Below are positions 12,941-21,192 of a DNA stretch of 64,000 nucleotides, piece after piece. Source of the stretch: Fibrobacter sp. UBA4223 (lineage in GTDB: Bacteria; Fibrobacterota; Fibrobacteria; Fibrobacterales; Fibrobacteraceae); assembly GCA_002382975.1 (NCBI GenBank), contig DFTB01000006.1:248001-312000 (forward strand). The letters run 5' to 3'. Positions within the stretch are counted from its first letter, which is position 1. Each line of letters starts with the position of its first letter. The notes beneath the pieces are model-generated. The model made no database searches, was not told the DNA's origin, and saw only the letters and a list, made by a program, of their open reading frames with translations. Position numbers and translations under genes: made by a program.

Positions 12941-14395
12941 TTAGAACAATGCTTTCAATCCAAATCCGATAATTCCGTCCAAGTAATTTTCTCCGTTTCG
13001 TAGTGCATAGTACAGATTCACGCTCCAGTTGCCGCGATACTGGGTAAAGGCGACACCGTAATCCTGTTCACGCTTCCAGCCGTGCTCCGGCGCAAAACCG
13101 CGGTACAGCCCAGGCTGGTAAAAGGCCTCGACACTCAAGTTGTAGCCGTCTTGCCAAAGCAGGGACAGTTCCGAAAATCCGTAGGCACGGCTCCGCATAA
13201 AGCGGTAGCCCATGCCCTTGAAGCTGTCCATGCCGCCCAGGGCGAAATAGTCTGAACGCTTCAGAACCGCATCTGTGGGGAAAATCCCGCCAGCAGCCCC
13301 CGTAAAGCGGGTGATGACATTGCCGAACAGCGGGTAATAAGAAAGAATCTTGCCGTGGCTTTCCAGATAATTGTCCAGGGAATCAGGGCGGTCCATTTTC
13401 CAGGTGGCAGAGCCCTGCATCTTGAATCCGCGTCTCGGGAGCACGAACCGGTCCAGAGAAACATAATTCACCTCAAAGGTGGTGTGCTTGTCGTCTTCGC
13501 TCATGCCAAAGAAAATCCCGATGTTCCAGTCAAAGCCGATATCCCGGGTCACACCGACTTCGCCCATGGCGATACGCTCTGTCACATCCTTCATCTTTCC
13601 GTCCAGGGTGTCAGATTCCACAGAATAAATTTCTTCGTCAAACTGTCCCCGCAAAACTATGTTCCAGGGAGAGCCGAAAATCCAGGGCTCCTTGTACATG
13701 AAATCTAGATGGCGGGAATTTTCCCCCGTAAATCCTTCCAGGGTCAAGTCCCTAGCCGTTCCCAGGATGTTGTAGAGTTTCACGTTCACCTGGCCTTCCC
13801 ACAGATTGTCTTCGCTGGAGTAGCTCAAGAGCCCTTCGGCCTCGGAATTCCGGGCAGCCCTCATGCTGAACGCGGGCACGAGCCTGTTTCTTGCAGGGTC
13901 GCGGAACAACCTTGCGGGAGCCGTCTGTTCAAAATACCCGAGACGGGCAAGCTTGCGTTCGGACCTCTCCAAGTCCGTCAAGGACACAGGAGCGCCTTCT
14001 TCGATGCCGCTGAGCCGTCGGAACACCTCAGGGTCCGTGCCCGAGGAGTCCAGATTCTCGGGGGCGGCCCAAACATAACCTGCCCCACGTTTCAGCTCCA
14101 CCATCAAAACTCCCAGAGTATCCTTACCCGAAGCGCCACCCATGCCGTAATGCATCTTTCCAACAACCTGAACAGCCGCAAAGCCACGGTCTTCGTAGTC
14201 CCGCGCCAAACGGGAAGCCGCATTGTGCCAAGATTCACAAGGAGAACCTTCTACCAGATTCAAGTGGGCTTCGTCGTAAGCGGAATGTTCCCCGACCCAT
14301 ACCACCTTGTGGATACGGCACAAAGACGCCTCTCCTGCAAAAGCAGAAGATGCCAAAGCAAGAACAAACAGGATTTTACACTTCACATTCCACAT
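12941..14395 (-). CDS. Omp85/TamA-like outer-membrane beta-barrel protein
   Basis: A 484-residue outer-membrane protein of the Omp85 superfamily. A signal peptide (KILFVLALASSAFA) is followed by ~150 residues that look like POTRA domains (SRLARDYEDRGFAAVQV; LSDLERSERKLARLGYFEQ), then a barrel rich in amphipathic strands ending in GFGLKALF, a typical C-terminal aromatic signal. YFALGGMDSFKGMGYRFMRS matches the Omp85 (V/I)RGY-type motif. With only two POTRA-like repeats it is closer to TamA/ShlB-type proteins than to BamA. A GTG four codons in (MKCKILF...) is an alternative start. It sits in the mglA cluster after a second large barrel. Confidence 0.75.
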   Translation of the reverse strand: MWNVKCKILFVLALASSAFAGEASLCRIHKVVWVGEHSAYDEAHLNLVEGSPCESWHNAASRLARDYEDRGFAAVQVVGKMHYGMGGASGKDTLGVLMVELKRGAGYVWAAPENLDSSGTDPEVFRRLSGIEEGAPVSLTDLERSERKLARLGYFEQTAPARLFRDPARNRLVPAFSMRAARNSEAEGLLSYSSEDNLWEGQVNVKLYNILGTARDLTLEGFTGENSRHLDFMYKEPWIFGSPWNIVLRGQFDEEIYSVESDTLDGKMKDVTERIAMGEVGVTRDIGFDWNIGIFFGMSEDDKHTTFEVNYVSLDRFVLPRRGFKMQGSATWKMDRPDSLDNYLESHGKILSYYPLFGNVITRFTGAAGGIFPTDAVLKRSDYFALGGMDSFKGMGYRFMRSRAYGFSELSLLWQDGYNLSVEAFYQPGLYRGFAPEHGWKREQDYGVAFTQYRGNWSVNLYYALRNGENYLDGIIGFGLKALF

Positions 14396-14412
14396 CTCAC
14401 ATTCTCAATCGG

Positions 14413-14456
14413 ATCCTCGCCTTGGTTCGACTTCGCTCACCACAGGACGCGAGGAT
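14413..14456. repeat. REP-like hairpin (GATGACA family)
   Basis: Inverted arms ATCCTCGC (14413-14420) and GCGAGGAT (14449-14456) enclose a 28-nt loop, followed by GACA. The same design (arms ending ...GGGAT then GACA) appears at 40240-40261, 48117-48136 and, in variant form, at 53896-53915. I read these as one dispersed intergenic hairpin family. Confidence 0.6.
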
Positions 14457-14473
14457 GACAACTCTTGAAACCA

Positions 14474-14540
14474 TCTATCCTAACCACTAATCACTACCTA
14501 CAACCTAAAACCTAACCCCTAGATCCTATCCCCTAACTTA
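14474..14540. repeat. Degenerate 7-bp-period array (CCTANNN)
   Basis: TA dinucleotides recur exactly every 7 bp at 14481, 14488, 14495 and, after one phase slip, at 14499, 14506, 14513, 14520, 14527 and 14534. Units read CCTAACC, CCTAGAT, CCTATCC, CCTAACT. The array runs into the stop codon of the 961-residue protein gene (reverse strand, stop at 14538-14540). Confidence 0.7.
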
Positions 14541-17423
14541 AAAATACGCCCTCGCTTCCGTTGTCAGCTTCTGGAAAATATTCTCTTCGGCGTCACCGAA
14601 CCTGAGCACATAACGCAGTCCGCAAGAAATAAAATCGTTTATATCTACAGAAACGGAAGATTCCAGACGGTAGGTGCGGCCATCGCTATAGCCGTCCATC
14701 ATCTGGTAGGGAATCAGGTCGTCGCCGCTTTCCATCTGGATAACCGAGAACTGCACGAACCCATCTACCATATCCCTGCGGTTGTAGCCCAGTCGCAAGA
14801 AACCTTCCCACAGGTAGGCATCAAAAGCGTAATCCTGGTCGTCTTCGCCCTCGCCCGTGCGGTAACGGCCGCCGGGCTGCACAAAGAACCCGTTCCAGAA
14901 ATCATAGCGGTAACGGCCCGAAATATCGCGGGTATCCCAGTCCAGAACCTGCAGGGCCTTCAGCTCCACGTCTTCCAATAGCAAGGTCGCTCCCACAAAG
15001 TGGGCTTCATTTATCCGGAATCCTGCGTCAAGCAGGTGATGGAACCGCGTCTCGAAATAACTGATGGAGCTGAGTTTCTTGTCATAGTCGGCACCGGGCT
15101 TGTAAGTAAAGGAGATTCCTCTCGGGTGAGCCCAAGTGCCACGCAGCTCGTAGCTGACCGTTCCCGAAGAAATGTGCCGTAACTGCGAAGGCGTGGCCGG
15201 CGGAAAGTAGATTTTCTTGCCGGTGGTATCCTCCCCCACTCCGTCGAATGTTCCACCCAATGAAATGTCCCGCAGAATTCCACGCCGGATACCGAGGGAA
15301 ATTCCAGGGCTCCAGTCAATATCCATCCGGAACGCCGCATTGGAAGCAAGAATGGCCCCCAGAGAATCGTTTCGGCCCATACCCTCGTAAACAAAATCTC
15401 CGTTATCTACCCCTTCGATAAAACTGCCGGTCAGGCTGTCGTACCGCACATCTCCGGTGCCCTTGGCCACCGCCTTGTAAATTGGCGTGTAGGTTTGTTC
15501 TTCGGTGAGCCCCAGCTTGTAATCTACACTAGAAACCAGTCCCAGTTCTTCGTGACCGAAGGTCCCGCGGAAATCCCCGACCCAGCTGTTCTCGGAACGG
15601 CCTCCGTTTTCGCTACGGCGTTCGTACTGCAAAAAATGGTCCAGTTGTGCGTAACGGCTCTGCCAGGTAGCACTCTGGATCCAGGCCACGGACTGCAAGG
15701 TGTCCCGCCAATCCTTGCCGAATGTGTCGCCCTTGCGTTTAGCCGTCTTGGTTTCCGCTCCTTCGCTTATGTTCCAGGAGTCCCCCACCATCTGGATTCC
15801 GGTTCCTGTCTTGCCGTAGGCCACCTGGTTTTCACGACCCAGGGAATCGCTTTCCGTATAGCGCAGGTCGAAATTTCCAAAGGGCCGCAAAAATCCTTTC
15901 AAGAACTCCACATTTCCCAAGGACTGGTAACGGACCCGCTCCTGATCCTGGAAACTTTCCACACGGAACGCCCCCACATCACTTTTTACCAGGTTGGACT
16001 TATGGATCAAAGAAACTCCGCCCCTGGAAGAATTCCAACTTTCCTTTTCACCCTGCCGGTAGCCCCAGATTCCATGAAGGAACCAACCCGTAGCAAGTCT
16101 CAGACGCATGCCGAATTCGTCGTGACGCAGGTCGCCATCTACAAGGGCGGCACTGTCCAAGTCCCATTCGTCTAGAAGACTGAAACTGTCCCAGTCCTTG
16201 TCGCTGCCTTGAAATTCGCCAATCACGAATTCTTCCTGAATGTAGTTTCCGTAAACGGAAAAAGCCAGCGGAAACTTTTTCATATTTTCCGACGAATCGG
16301 AGGTGACATACCAGCGGTAGCCGTAACCTTCGGGTCCGTCCACCTGACGGGAGACCGTATTGGAATCCGTGCGGTTTATGGCCATTTCCAAGTCCGCATA
16401 GAAACGCCTGTCTCCCTGAAGCCGAAGCCGTGCGCCAGCGCGGTCCGTCCGTTCGGGCCTGCGAAGCGCCCCCAGAGAATCGTCACGGACAAATTCACTT
16501 CCGTCGTCGTGCTTGAGCATCTGGTAGTCTTCGTCGGTCCAGAGGCCACGTTTCATGCGATGGCGGTCATTCTCTAAACGGAATCCCGAAACGTCCAAAT
16601 ACAGGTTCGGGTGCCTGTAGGCACCATGGGCGGCGTACATATTGTAGATGTTCCCGTCGTCGTAGGCATCGTATTCTACACGGATTTCGTCATCAGGACC
16701 GGGATTTCGGCGACCCTTGAAATTCAGGAGGCCCCCTGCATAGTTCACCTCGTAATCTACGCCAGATGTCAGCAGGTTCCCGTTCAAATAGACCCGCTCG
16801 GAGCCGGGCACCACCGAAAGGTAACTACCGTCGTCACTGATGGAGTAGCCTTCCCGCTGGCCGCTCACGCCGTTCATCACACGGACAATGCGGTTGGTTT
16901 CGTCGGTGCCCGCCACGCCACGGACTTCGGTATAGCCTCCCCTGAGCCCAACCATGGCCCCAAGGCTAGCCCTTTCCAACCCGAACAGGCCCATGTTCCT
17001 GTCCCGCCAAATCAAATCACCCAGGTGCACCATCCAGTGTCTGGACTCCGCACGAAAGTATATCTGGTCCACTTCCTGCAAGGTAGCGGTGGTCTGGTCA
17101 CCGGCACGGCGGTCCACATCCGAAAGCAAAGCATCGATATAGACGCTGTCGCCTACAAAGCCCTGTATAGAAAGCCGCAACTCCTGGTCCACCTGGGTAC
17201 CGCCATCGCCCACCGTCACCTGCATGGTCTTGTAACCGTGGGTGGAAAGTCCCGAAATTGCTGACCCGTCGCGATCCTGCGCACCGCCGTCCAGTTCACG
17301 CAAATCGTTATTTCGGACAAGGTAGTCCGGATTCCACACGGGTATAGAATCCATGTTCAAGGCGAAAGCCCGACTCCACAACAATACCCCCAAAAACACC
17401 TTTATCCAAGGGCCTTTGCGCAT
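14538..17423 (-). CDS. Large predicted outer-membrane beta-barrel protein
   Basis: 961 residues, function unknown. A signal peptide (VFLGVLLWSRAFA) precedes a very long run of alternating hydrophobic/polar strands with many Trp, Tyr and Arg, ending in an aromatic residue (TEARAYF), as in outer-membrane barrels. An early segment, YLNGNLLTSGVDYEVNYAGG then LLNFKGRRNPGPDDEIRVEY, resembles a small domain found in large FCB-group barrels including SprA-type proteins. The similarity to SprA is only local; length and the rest differ. It follows the DUF2914 gene by 5 bp and precedes the Omp85-like gene, so it is part of the mglA cluster. Confidence 0.65.
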   Translation of the reverse strand: MRKGPWIKVFLGVLLWSRAFALNMDSIPVWNPDYLVRNNDLRELDGGAQDRDGSAISGLSTHGYKTMQVTVGDGGTQVDQELRLSIQGFVGDSVYIDALLSDVDRRAGDQTTATLQEVDQIYFRAESRHWMVHLGDLIWRDRNMGLFGLERASLGAMVGLRGGYTEVRGVAGTDETNRIVRVMNGVSGQREGYSISDDGSYLSVVPGSERVYLNGNLLTSGVDYEVNYAGGLLNFKGRRNPGPDDEIRVEYDAYDDGNIYNMYAAHGAYRHPNLYLDVSGFRLENDRHRMKRGLWTDEDYQMLKHDDGSEFVRDDSLGALRRPERTDRAGARLRLQGDRRFYADLEMAINRTDSNTVSRQVDGPEGYGYRWYVTSDSSENMKKFPLAFSVYGNYIQEEFVIGEFQGSDKDWDSFSLLDEWDLDSAALVDGDLRHDEFGMRLRLATGWFLHGIWGYRQGEKESWNSSRGGVSLIHKSNLVKSDVGAFRVESFQDQERVRYQSLGNVEFLKGFLRPFGNFDLRYTESDSLGRENQVAYGKTGTGIQMVGDSWNISEGAETKTAKRKGDTFGKDWRDTLQSVAWIQSATWQSRYAQLDHFLQYERRSENGGRSENSWVGDFRGTFGHEELGLVSSVDYKLGLTEEQTYTPIYKAVAKGTGDVRYDSLTGSFIEGVDNGDFVYEGMGRNDSLGAILASNAAFRMDIDWSPGISLGIRRGILRDISLGGTFDGVGEDTTGKKIYFPPATPSQLRHISSGTVSYELRGTWAHPRGISFTYKPGADYDKKLSSISYFETRFHHLLDAGFRINEAHFVGATLLLEDVELKALQVLDWDTRDISGRYRYDFWNGFFVQPGGRYRTGEGEDDQDYAFDAYLWEGFLRLGYNRRDMVDGFVQFSVIQMESGDDLIPYQMMDGYSDGRTYRLESSVSVDINDFISCGLRYVLRFGDAEENIFQKLTTEARAYF

Positions 17424-17428
17424 GGGAG

Positions 17429-17896
17429 CTACCTGCTTGTAGAGTCAATCGCGAACTGTTGGCTATAAAGGAGCTTGCGTCCCGAAACCAAATCCACGCT
17501 CCATTCGCCGGGTTTCAGCAAGGCAGGCAGAATTTCAGTAATGCAGGCTTCGGAATCTTTCTTCAAATTGCAGGGCAGCACCTGAACCGTATCCATGCCA
17601 TGGTACCACACGTGCCAGAGGGTGTCTTCCCTGTCCTTGAGGGCCGAAGAAATGGTTGTGTAAAAGTAAAGCCTGGAGCCTTCCTCGAAAACAGAATCCG
17701 CACCGAAAGGAGTCTCCTTGACGATATGCCTGCAAACCGTACCCTGAGCCAGGGAAAGTTCCGTGTTTCCCGCATCCTTGATGGAATCGTCTGTTGAAAG
17801 GTAGGCCACCGTGCGGTGCACCAAGAACGCAAGCAAGACTGCGACCAGTATGACCGTCGTCTTTCGGATATTGCGCAGTGGCGGAATTCCTGCCAC
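17429..17896 (-). CDS. DUF2914-type membrane-anchored protein
   Basis: 155 residues. One N-terminal transmembrane helix (TTVILVAVLLAFLVHRTVAYL), then a periplasmic domain matching the DUF2914 pattern: TLWHVWYHGMDTVQVLPC, and the ending PGEWSVDLVSGRKLLYSQQF. The role of DUF2914 is not known. The GTG start at 17896 follows GAGG by 5 bp. It lies 11 bp after the Roadblock gene and is probably co-transcribed with mglA. Confidence 0.7.
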   Translation of the reverse strand: MAGIPPLRNIRKTTVILVAVLLAFLVHRTVAYLSTDDSIKDAGNTELSLAQGTVCRHIVKETPFGADSVFEEGSRLYFYTTISSALKDREDTLWHVWYHGMDTVQVLPCNLKKDSEACITEILPALLKPGEWSVDLVSGRKLLYSQQFAIDSTSR

Positions 17897-17907
17897 AAAA
17901 GCCTCGA

Positions 17908-18324
17908 CTAGATAAGCTTACTGGTGTTCTGAGTAAAGGCCGGGACGGCATCCACCAGTTTTTCTACCAACAGGCGATTGAAGTCGTCGATGCGGTTCGG
18001 GAGCCTGGAGCCCGGGAACACCTGCACCAGGAGCAAAGCTTGGTCCACAGGGGAGATGTAAATGGAGCGGTTTTCGCCAGAATAGGACACCGACTGGAAG
18101 TTCTCGCCGCCCAGCATATTGCCCACCTGACGGGCAGAGTCAAAAGAAGCGGTGCTCAGCACGGCAAGAGGAGTGGGGTCGATTCCCAGGGAGCCCACCT
18201 CGGCGATAATGGAACCGTCGCGGTGGCAAAGCACAATGTATTCGGCCTTGACGCTTGCCTGGTAAGCTTCCATCAAGCGGCGGACTTTGCCCACGTCATC
18301 GGAATAAATCGTAAAATCGCTCAT
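17908..18324 (-). CDS. Roadblock/LC7 domain protein (MglB-like)
   Basis: 138 residues with a Roadblock/LC7 fold: a regulatory partner of small GTPases. The pattern VKAEYIVLCHRDGSIIAEVG and SVSYSGENRSIYISPVDQALLLVQVF is typical. It lies 12 bp downstream of the MglA-like GTPase gene; in Myxococcus, MglB is the GAP for MglA and sets cell polarity. That functional transfer is inference. Starts ATG with AGGAG close upstream. Confidence 0.85.
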   Translation of the reverse strand: MSDFTIYSDDVGKVRRLMEAYQASVKAEYIVLCHRDGSIIAEVGSLGIDPTPLAVLSTASFDSARQVGNMLGGENFQSVSYSGENRSIYISPVDQALLLVQVFPGSRLPNRIDDFNRLLVEKLVDAVPAFTQNTSKLI

Positions 18325-18336
18325 AACACACTCCTT

Positions 18337-19284
18337 CTACTTCTTCTTAGGAACATAAGGACGCAATTCGATTTCGTCGTCTCCAGATTCCTGAGGTTTT
18401 TCCATGGCGCGGCCAAAGGTTGGCATACGGGGAACCGTAGCAGCGGCACGCGGACGACCAAACGGCGAAGAGGTGGCTCCCTTCTGGAACAAGCCCGAAC
18501 CGGCGTTACCGGACGGAACCGCCCCTGCAGGAGGGCGAGCCGCAAAAGAAGGCATCTTGAAAGGCGAAGAAGGAGCTGCCGCTTCGGGTTGAACCTGGGG
18601 CTTTGGTGCGGCCTGCTTCACAGACACGCCTTCCTTGGTCAGGGACACGTCATGAACGCCGGTGTTGTTCACACTTTCAGCGGCCTTGCGCAAAAATCCC
18701 TGCTTCACGTTAAACTTTTCGATCACCAGCATGGCGATGGTCTTGAGGGTCGTCACCACACCCTTTCCGTTATGGGCGGTGGCCGGGAAGAAGGGCACAT
18801 TGCGAGGGTTCAATTCCGCATTCAGTTCTTCCAGGGAGAACACATTCTCCATATCGCGCTTGTTGTACTGGAGCACAAAGGGCATGTCATCCAGATCCAT
18901 ACCGTAATCCTGGAGGTTCTGCCTCAGGTTCTGTAGGCTTTCCAAGTTTTCGGCCTGGCGGGAGCGCTGGGAGTCCGCCACAAACACAATGCCATCAACA
19001 CCGCGAAGCACCAGCTTACGGGTGCTGTTGTAATAAACCTGACCGGGAACGGTATAAAGCTGGAAACGGGTCTTGAAACCCTTGATATCGCCAAGATTCA
19101 GAGGAAGGAAGTCAAAGAACAGGGTACGGTCGCCTTCGGTAGCCAAGGACACCATGTCCGTGCGCTTGTCCTGGGGCATTTTCTGGTGAATCACCTGGAG
19201 GTTCGTGGTCTTGCCACTCAAACCAGGTCCGTAGTACACCACCTTACAACTAATCTCTCTTGTAGCAAAATTTATTGATGACAT
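18337..19284 (-). CDS. mglA: MglA-like Ras-family GTPase with C-terminal extension
   Basis: A small GTPase of the MglA type: Walker [10 protein letters not shown] (19-27), switch II region with TVPGQ (78-82) and QYNKRD for guanine specificity. MglA proteins are ~195 residues; this one has 315. The extra ~120 residues are Pro/Ala/Ser-rich ([32 protein letters not shown]) and end basic (YVPKKK), probably a disordered tail. MglA controls polarity and motility machines in other bacteria; Fibrobacter cells glide on cellulose, so a role there is plausible but inferred. First gene of a five- or six-gene reverse-strand cluster with envelope proteins. Confidence 0.88.
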   Translation of the reverse strand: MSSINFATREISCKVVYYGPGLSGKTTNLQVIHQKMPQDKRTDMVSLATEGDRTLFFDFLPLNLGDIKGFKTRFQLYTVPGQVYYNSTRKLVLRGVDGIVFVADSQRSRQAENLESLQNLRQNLQDYGMDLDDMPFVLQYNKRDMENVFSLEELNAELNPRNVPFFPATAHNGKGVVTTLKTIAMLVIEKFNVKQGFLRKAAESVNNTGVHDVSLTKEGVSVKQAAPKPQVQPEAAAPSSPFKMPSFAARPPAGAVPSGNAGSGLFQKGATSSPFGRPRAAATVPRMPTFGRAMEKPQESGDDEIELRPYVPKKK

Positions 19285-19457
19285 TTCAAATCCCTGACAC
19301 CCTTCATTTTACAAACATTTCCAATACATATTACAAGTCTATAATCTAGCAAAAAACATTTAACATATTTCAGGGAAAAACAAAAAATAAGGGCAATTAC
19401 GGTCCCGAGCATATTCCAAGTTGAGTGATATTAACGAATGTTTACATGCCGGTCGCA

Positions 19458-19506
19458 GATGTGAAGCGCGAGGCTCGGGGCTCGGGGTGCGATAAGCGAA
19501 ACGACC
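19458..19506. repeat. Degenerate 7-bp-period array (NNNNCGR)
   Basis: Consecutive heptads: GATGTGA, AGCGCGA, GGCTCGG, GGCTCGG, GGTGCGA, TAAGCGA. CG followed by a purine recurs every 7 bp over five units. It lies between the mglA upstream region and the rpsT terminator. Confidence 0.55.
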
Positions 19507-19524
19507 CGTATTCCCTATATGCGG

Positions 19525-19554
19525 AAAAGACCGGCACGGGAAACCGTACCGGTT
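19525..19554 (-). terminator. Rho-independent terminator of rpsT
   Basis: On the reverse strand ACCGGTACGG and CCGTGCCGGT form a 10-bp stem (one G-T pair) around TTTC, followed by CTTTTCC. It is 23 bp past the rpsT stop codon. Confidence 0.75.
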
Positions 19555-19577
19555 CAAAATTCCTGATAAAGGATCAA

Positions 19578-19838
19578 TTAGGCGAGGCCGTTGATGACCT
19601 TGGCGGCCTTGGCCTTGTAGTTAGCGGCGCGATTGGCGCAGAAACCGGCACGACCCTTAGCGGCAGCCTTGTCCAGCATGCTGAACAGGTTGGGCATTTC
19701 CTTGAGGGCAGCTTCCTTGGAAGTTGCAGTGCGAATCACCTTGAGGCTGGAACGAATCGCAGAGCGGACGGAACGGTTCATGGCGTTGGCCTTTTCGGCC
19801 TGACGCAGACGCTTTTTGCAAGATTTGTGTTGAGGCAC
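19578..19838 (-). CDS. rpsT: 30S ribosomal protein S20
   Basis: 86 residues, Lys/Arg/Ala-rich three-helix protein that binds 16S rRNA. HKSCKKRLRQAEKANAMNRSVRSAIRSSLK and the C-terminal FCANRAANYKAKAAKVINGL are typical. Starts with GTG, 8 bp after GGAG. Single gene with its own terminator. Confidence 0.95.
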   Translation of the reverse strand: MPQHKSCKKRLRQAEKANAMNRSVRSAIRSSLKVIRTATSKEAALKEMPNLFSMLDKAAAKGRAGFCANRAANYKAKAAKVINGLA

Positions 19839-19928
19839 CTTTTAATCTCCGGGTAAAACCTACTTAAAATTTGTTGGCTCAAAGATAGTAAAGTTGGAGA
19901 TAATGTCAACCCCTCAAAAAGCCGTAAA

Positions 19929-21068
19929 ATGCTAAATTTGCCCATTATGATGCCCTTTGTGAACCTCTCGGCCCAACGAGACGCCTACCGGCAGGAGCTG
20001 GAAAAAGCCGAAAAAGCAGTACTCGAAAGCGGGTGCTACATTGGCGGACTGGAGGTCCAGGCCCTGGAACAAGAACTGTCCGCCTACTGCGGAGGGGTCC
20101 AGACGGTCACCTGCGGGAGCGGCACCCAGGCCATCGAGATAGCCCTCATGGCACTCGGACTTGAACCGGGGGACCAGGTCATCGTTCCGGACTTTACCTT
20201 TATCGCCCCGGCGGAATGTGTGGCGAAACTGGGGGGCACCCCCGTTTTTGCCGACATCGACCCGAAAACGCTCCAGATCGACCCCGAAAGCGTCAAGAAT
20301 CTCGTGGGCCCCAAGACCAAAGGCATTATCGCAGTGAACCTGTTCGGGCAGTGCGCCCCCTATGGGCCCTTGCGGAAAATCGCCGACGAGCACGGACTCT
20401 GGATTCTGGAAGACAGCGCCCAGGCCTTCGGAGCAACTTATACCGCTGGTGGCACCGGGTGCGGGACCGCTGCCGGGGGGAACGCTCGCCGGGCCTGCAC
20501 CTTCGGGGACATTTCCATTACCAGTTTTTACCCCAGTAAGCCCCTGGGCTGCTACGGCGACGGCGGGGCCATCTTTACCGCCAACGCGAAATATGCAGAA
20601 AAAGCAAGACTTATCGCAAACCACGGCAGCAGGGAACGCTACCGCCACGTAGAAATCGGCGTGAACGGCAGGCTGGACGCCCTGCAGGCGGCAGTGCTGC
20701 GGGTCAAACTGCGCCACCTGGACCAGGAGCTGAAACAGCGGGCGGAGAACGCCAAGGTTTACGATGAGTTTTTTGCGGGTTTGTCAGGATTTGCGCCGCA
20801 AGCGATAGTTGCGGGCAACACCAGCACCTACGCCCAGTACACGGTGCTGGCAGAGAACCGGGACGAATTTATCGCAAAGTTGAACGCCGCAGGAATTCCC
20901 TACTGCATCCACTACCCCATGCCGCTGCACAGGCAGGCTTGTTTTGATGGACGCGGCAAAGCGAACGACGCTACCTGCCCCGCCACCGAAAAAACCTGTT
21001 CGCAGGTAATAAGTTTACCCTTCTGCGCCTTCACCGACGTACAAGCGGTGGTGGACAGGCTAAAATGA
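19929..21068 (+). CDS. DegT/DnrJ/EryC1/StrS aminotransferase, WbpE-like
   Basis: A 379-residue PLP-dependent sugar aminotransferase for surface polysaccharide precursors. PLP lysine is Lys204 in SFYPSKPLGCYGDGG; NLFGQCAPYGPL, ILEDSAQAFGATY and GVNGRLDALQAAVL follow the pattern of WbpE, which aminates UDP-3-keto-GlcNAcA. There is a Gly/Ala/Cys-rich insert (about 171-190) before the lysine loop not usual in WbpE. No good ribosome site precedes ATG 19929; ATGs at 19947 or 19950 give the usual family N-terminus (MPFVNLSAQ) and may be the true start. The actual sugar substrate is not certain; no other sugar-nucleotide genes are adjacent. Confidence 0.85.
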   Translation: MLNLPIMMPFVNLSAQRDAYRQELEKAEKAVLESGCYIGGLEVQALEQELSAYCGGVQTVTCGSGTQAIEIALMALGLEPGDQVIVPDFTFIAPAECVAKLGGTPVFADIDPKTLQIDPESVKNLVGPKTKGIIAVNLFGQCAPYGPLRKIADEHGLWILEDSAQAFGATYTAGGTGCGTAAGGNARRACTFGDISITSFYPSKPLGCYGDGGAIFTANAKYAEKARLIANHGSRERYRHVEIGVNGRLDALQAAVLRVKLRHLDQELKQRAENAKVYDEFFAGLSGFAPQAIVAGNTSTYAQYTVLAENRDEFIAKLNAAGIPYCIHYPMPLHRQACFDGRGKANDATCPATEKTCSQVISLPFCAFTDVQAVVDRLK

Positions 21069-21080
21069 ATTGCCAAACTC

Positions 21081-21106
21081 TATGCGTTTTTGTACATTTA
21101 CGCATA
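21081..21106. repeat. Small inverted repeat upstream of metK
   Basis: Arms TATGCGT (21081-21087) and ACGCATA (21100-21106) with a 12-nt loop, 86 bp before the metK start. It could be an operator or leader hairpin. I do not see a recognisable SAM riboswitch in the 124-bp gap. Confidence 0.3.
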
Positions 21107-21192
21107 AATAAACTCAACTCTGTTTTTTCAGCGCTTGGGAATGCTCAAAAACGCGACATTCTTTTTGGTGCTGAAAACATTAAGGAGCCTAC

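Larger units (their letters stand above)
19285..19577. other. Intergenic region between mglA and rpsT
   Basis: 293 bp with no gene. It holds an AT-rich stretch upstream of mglA (19310-19400) that probably contains its promoter, a 7-bp-period array (19458-19506) and the rpsT terminator (19525-19554). I see no tRNA. Confidence 0.5.

Noticed and set aside
21069..21192. SAM riboswitch upstream of metK
   Set aside because: Only one small hairpin is present; no conserved SAM-I/II core could be made.
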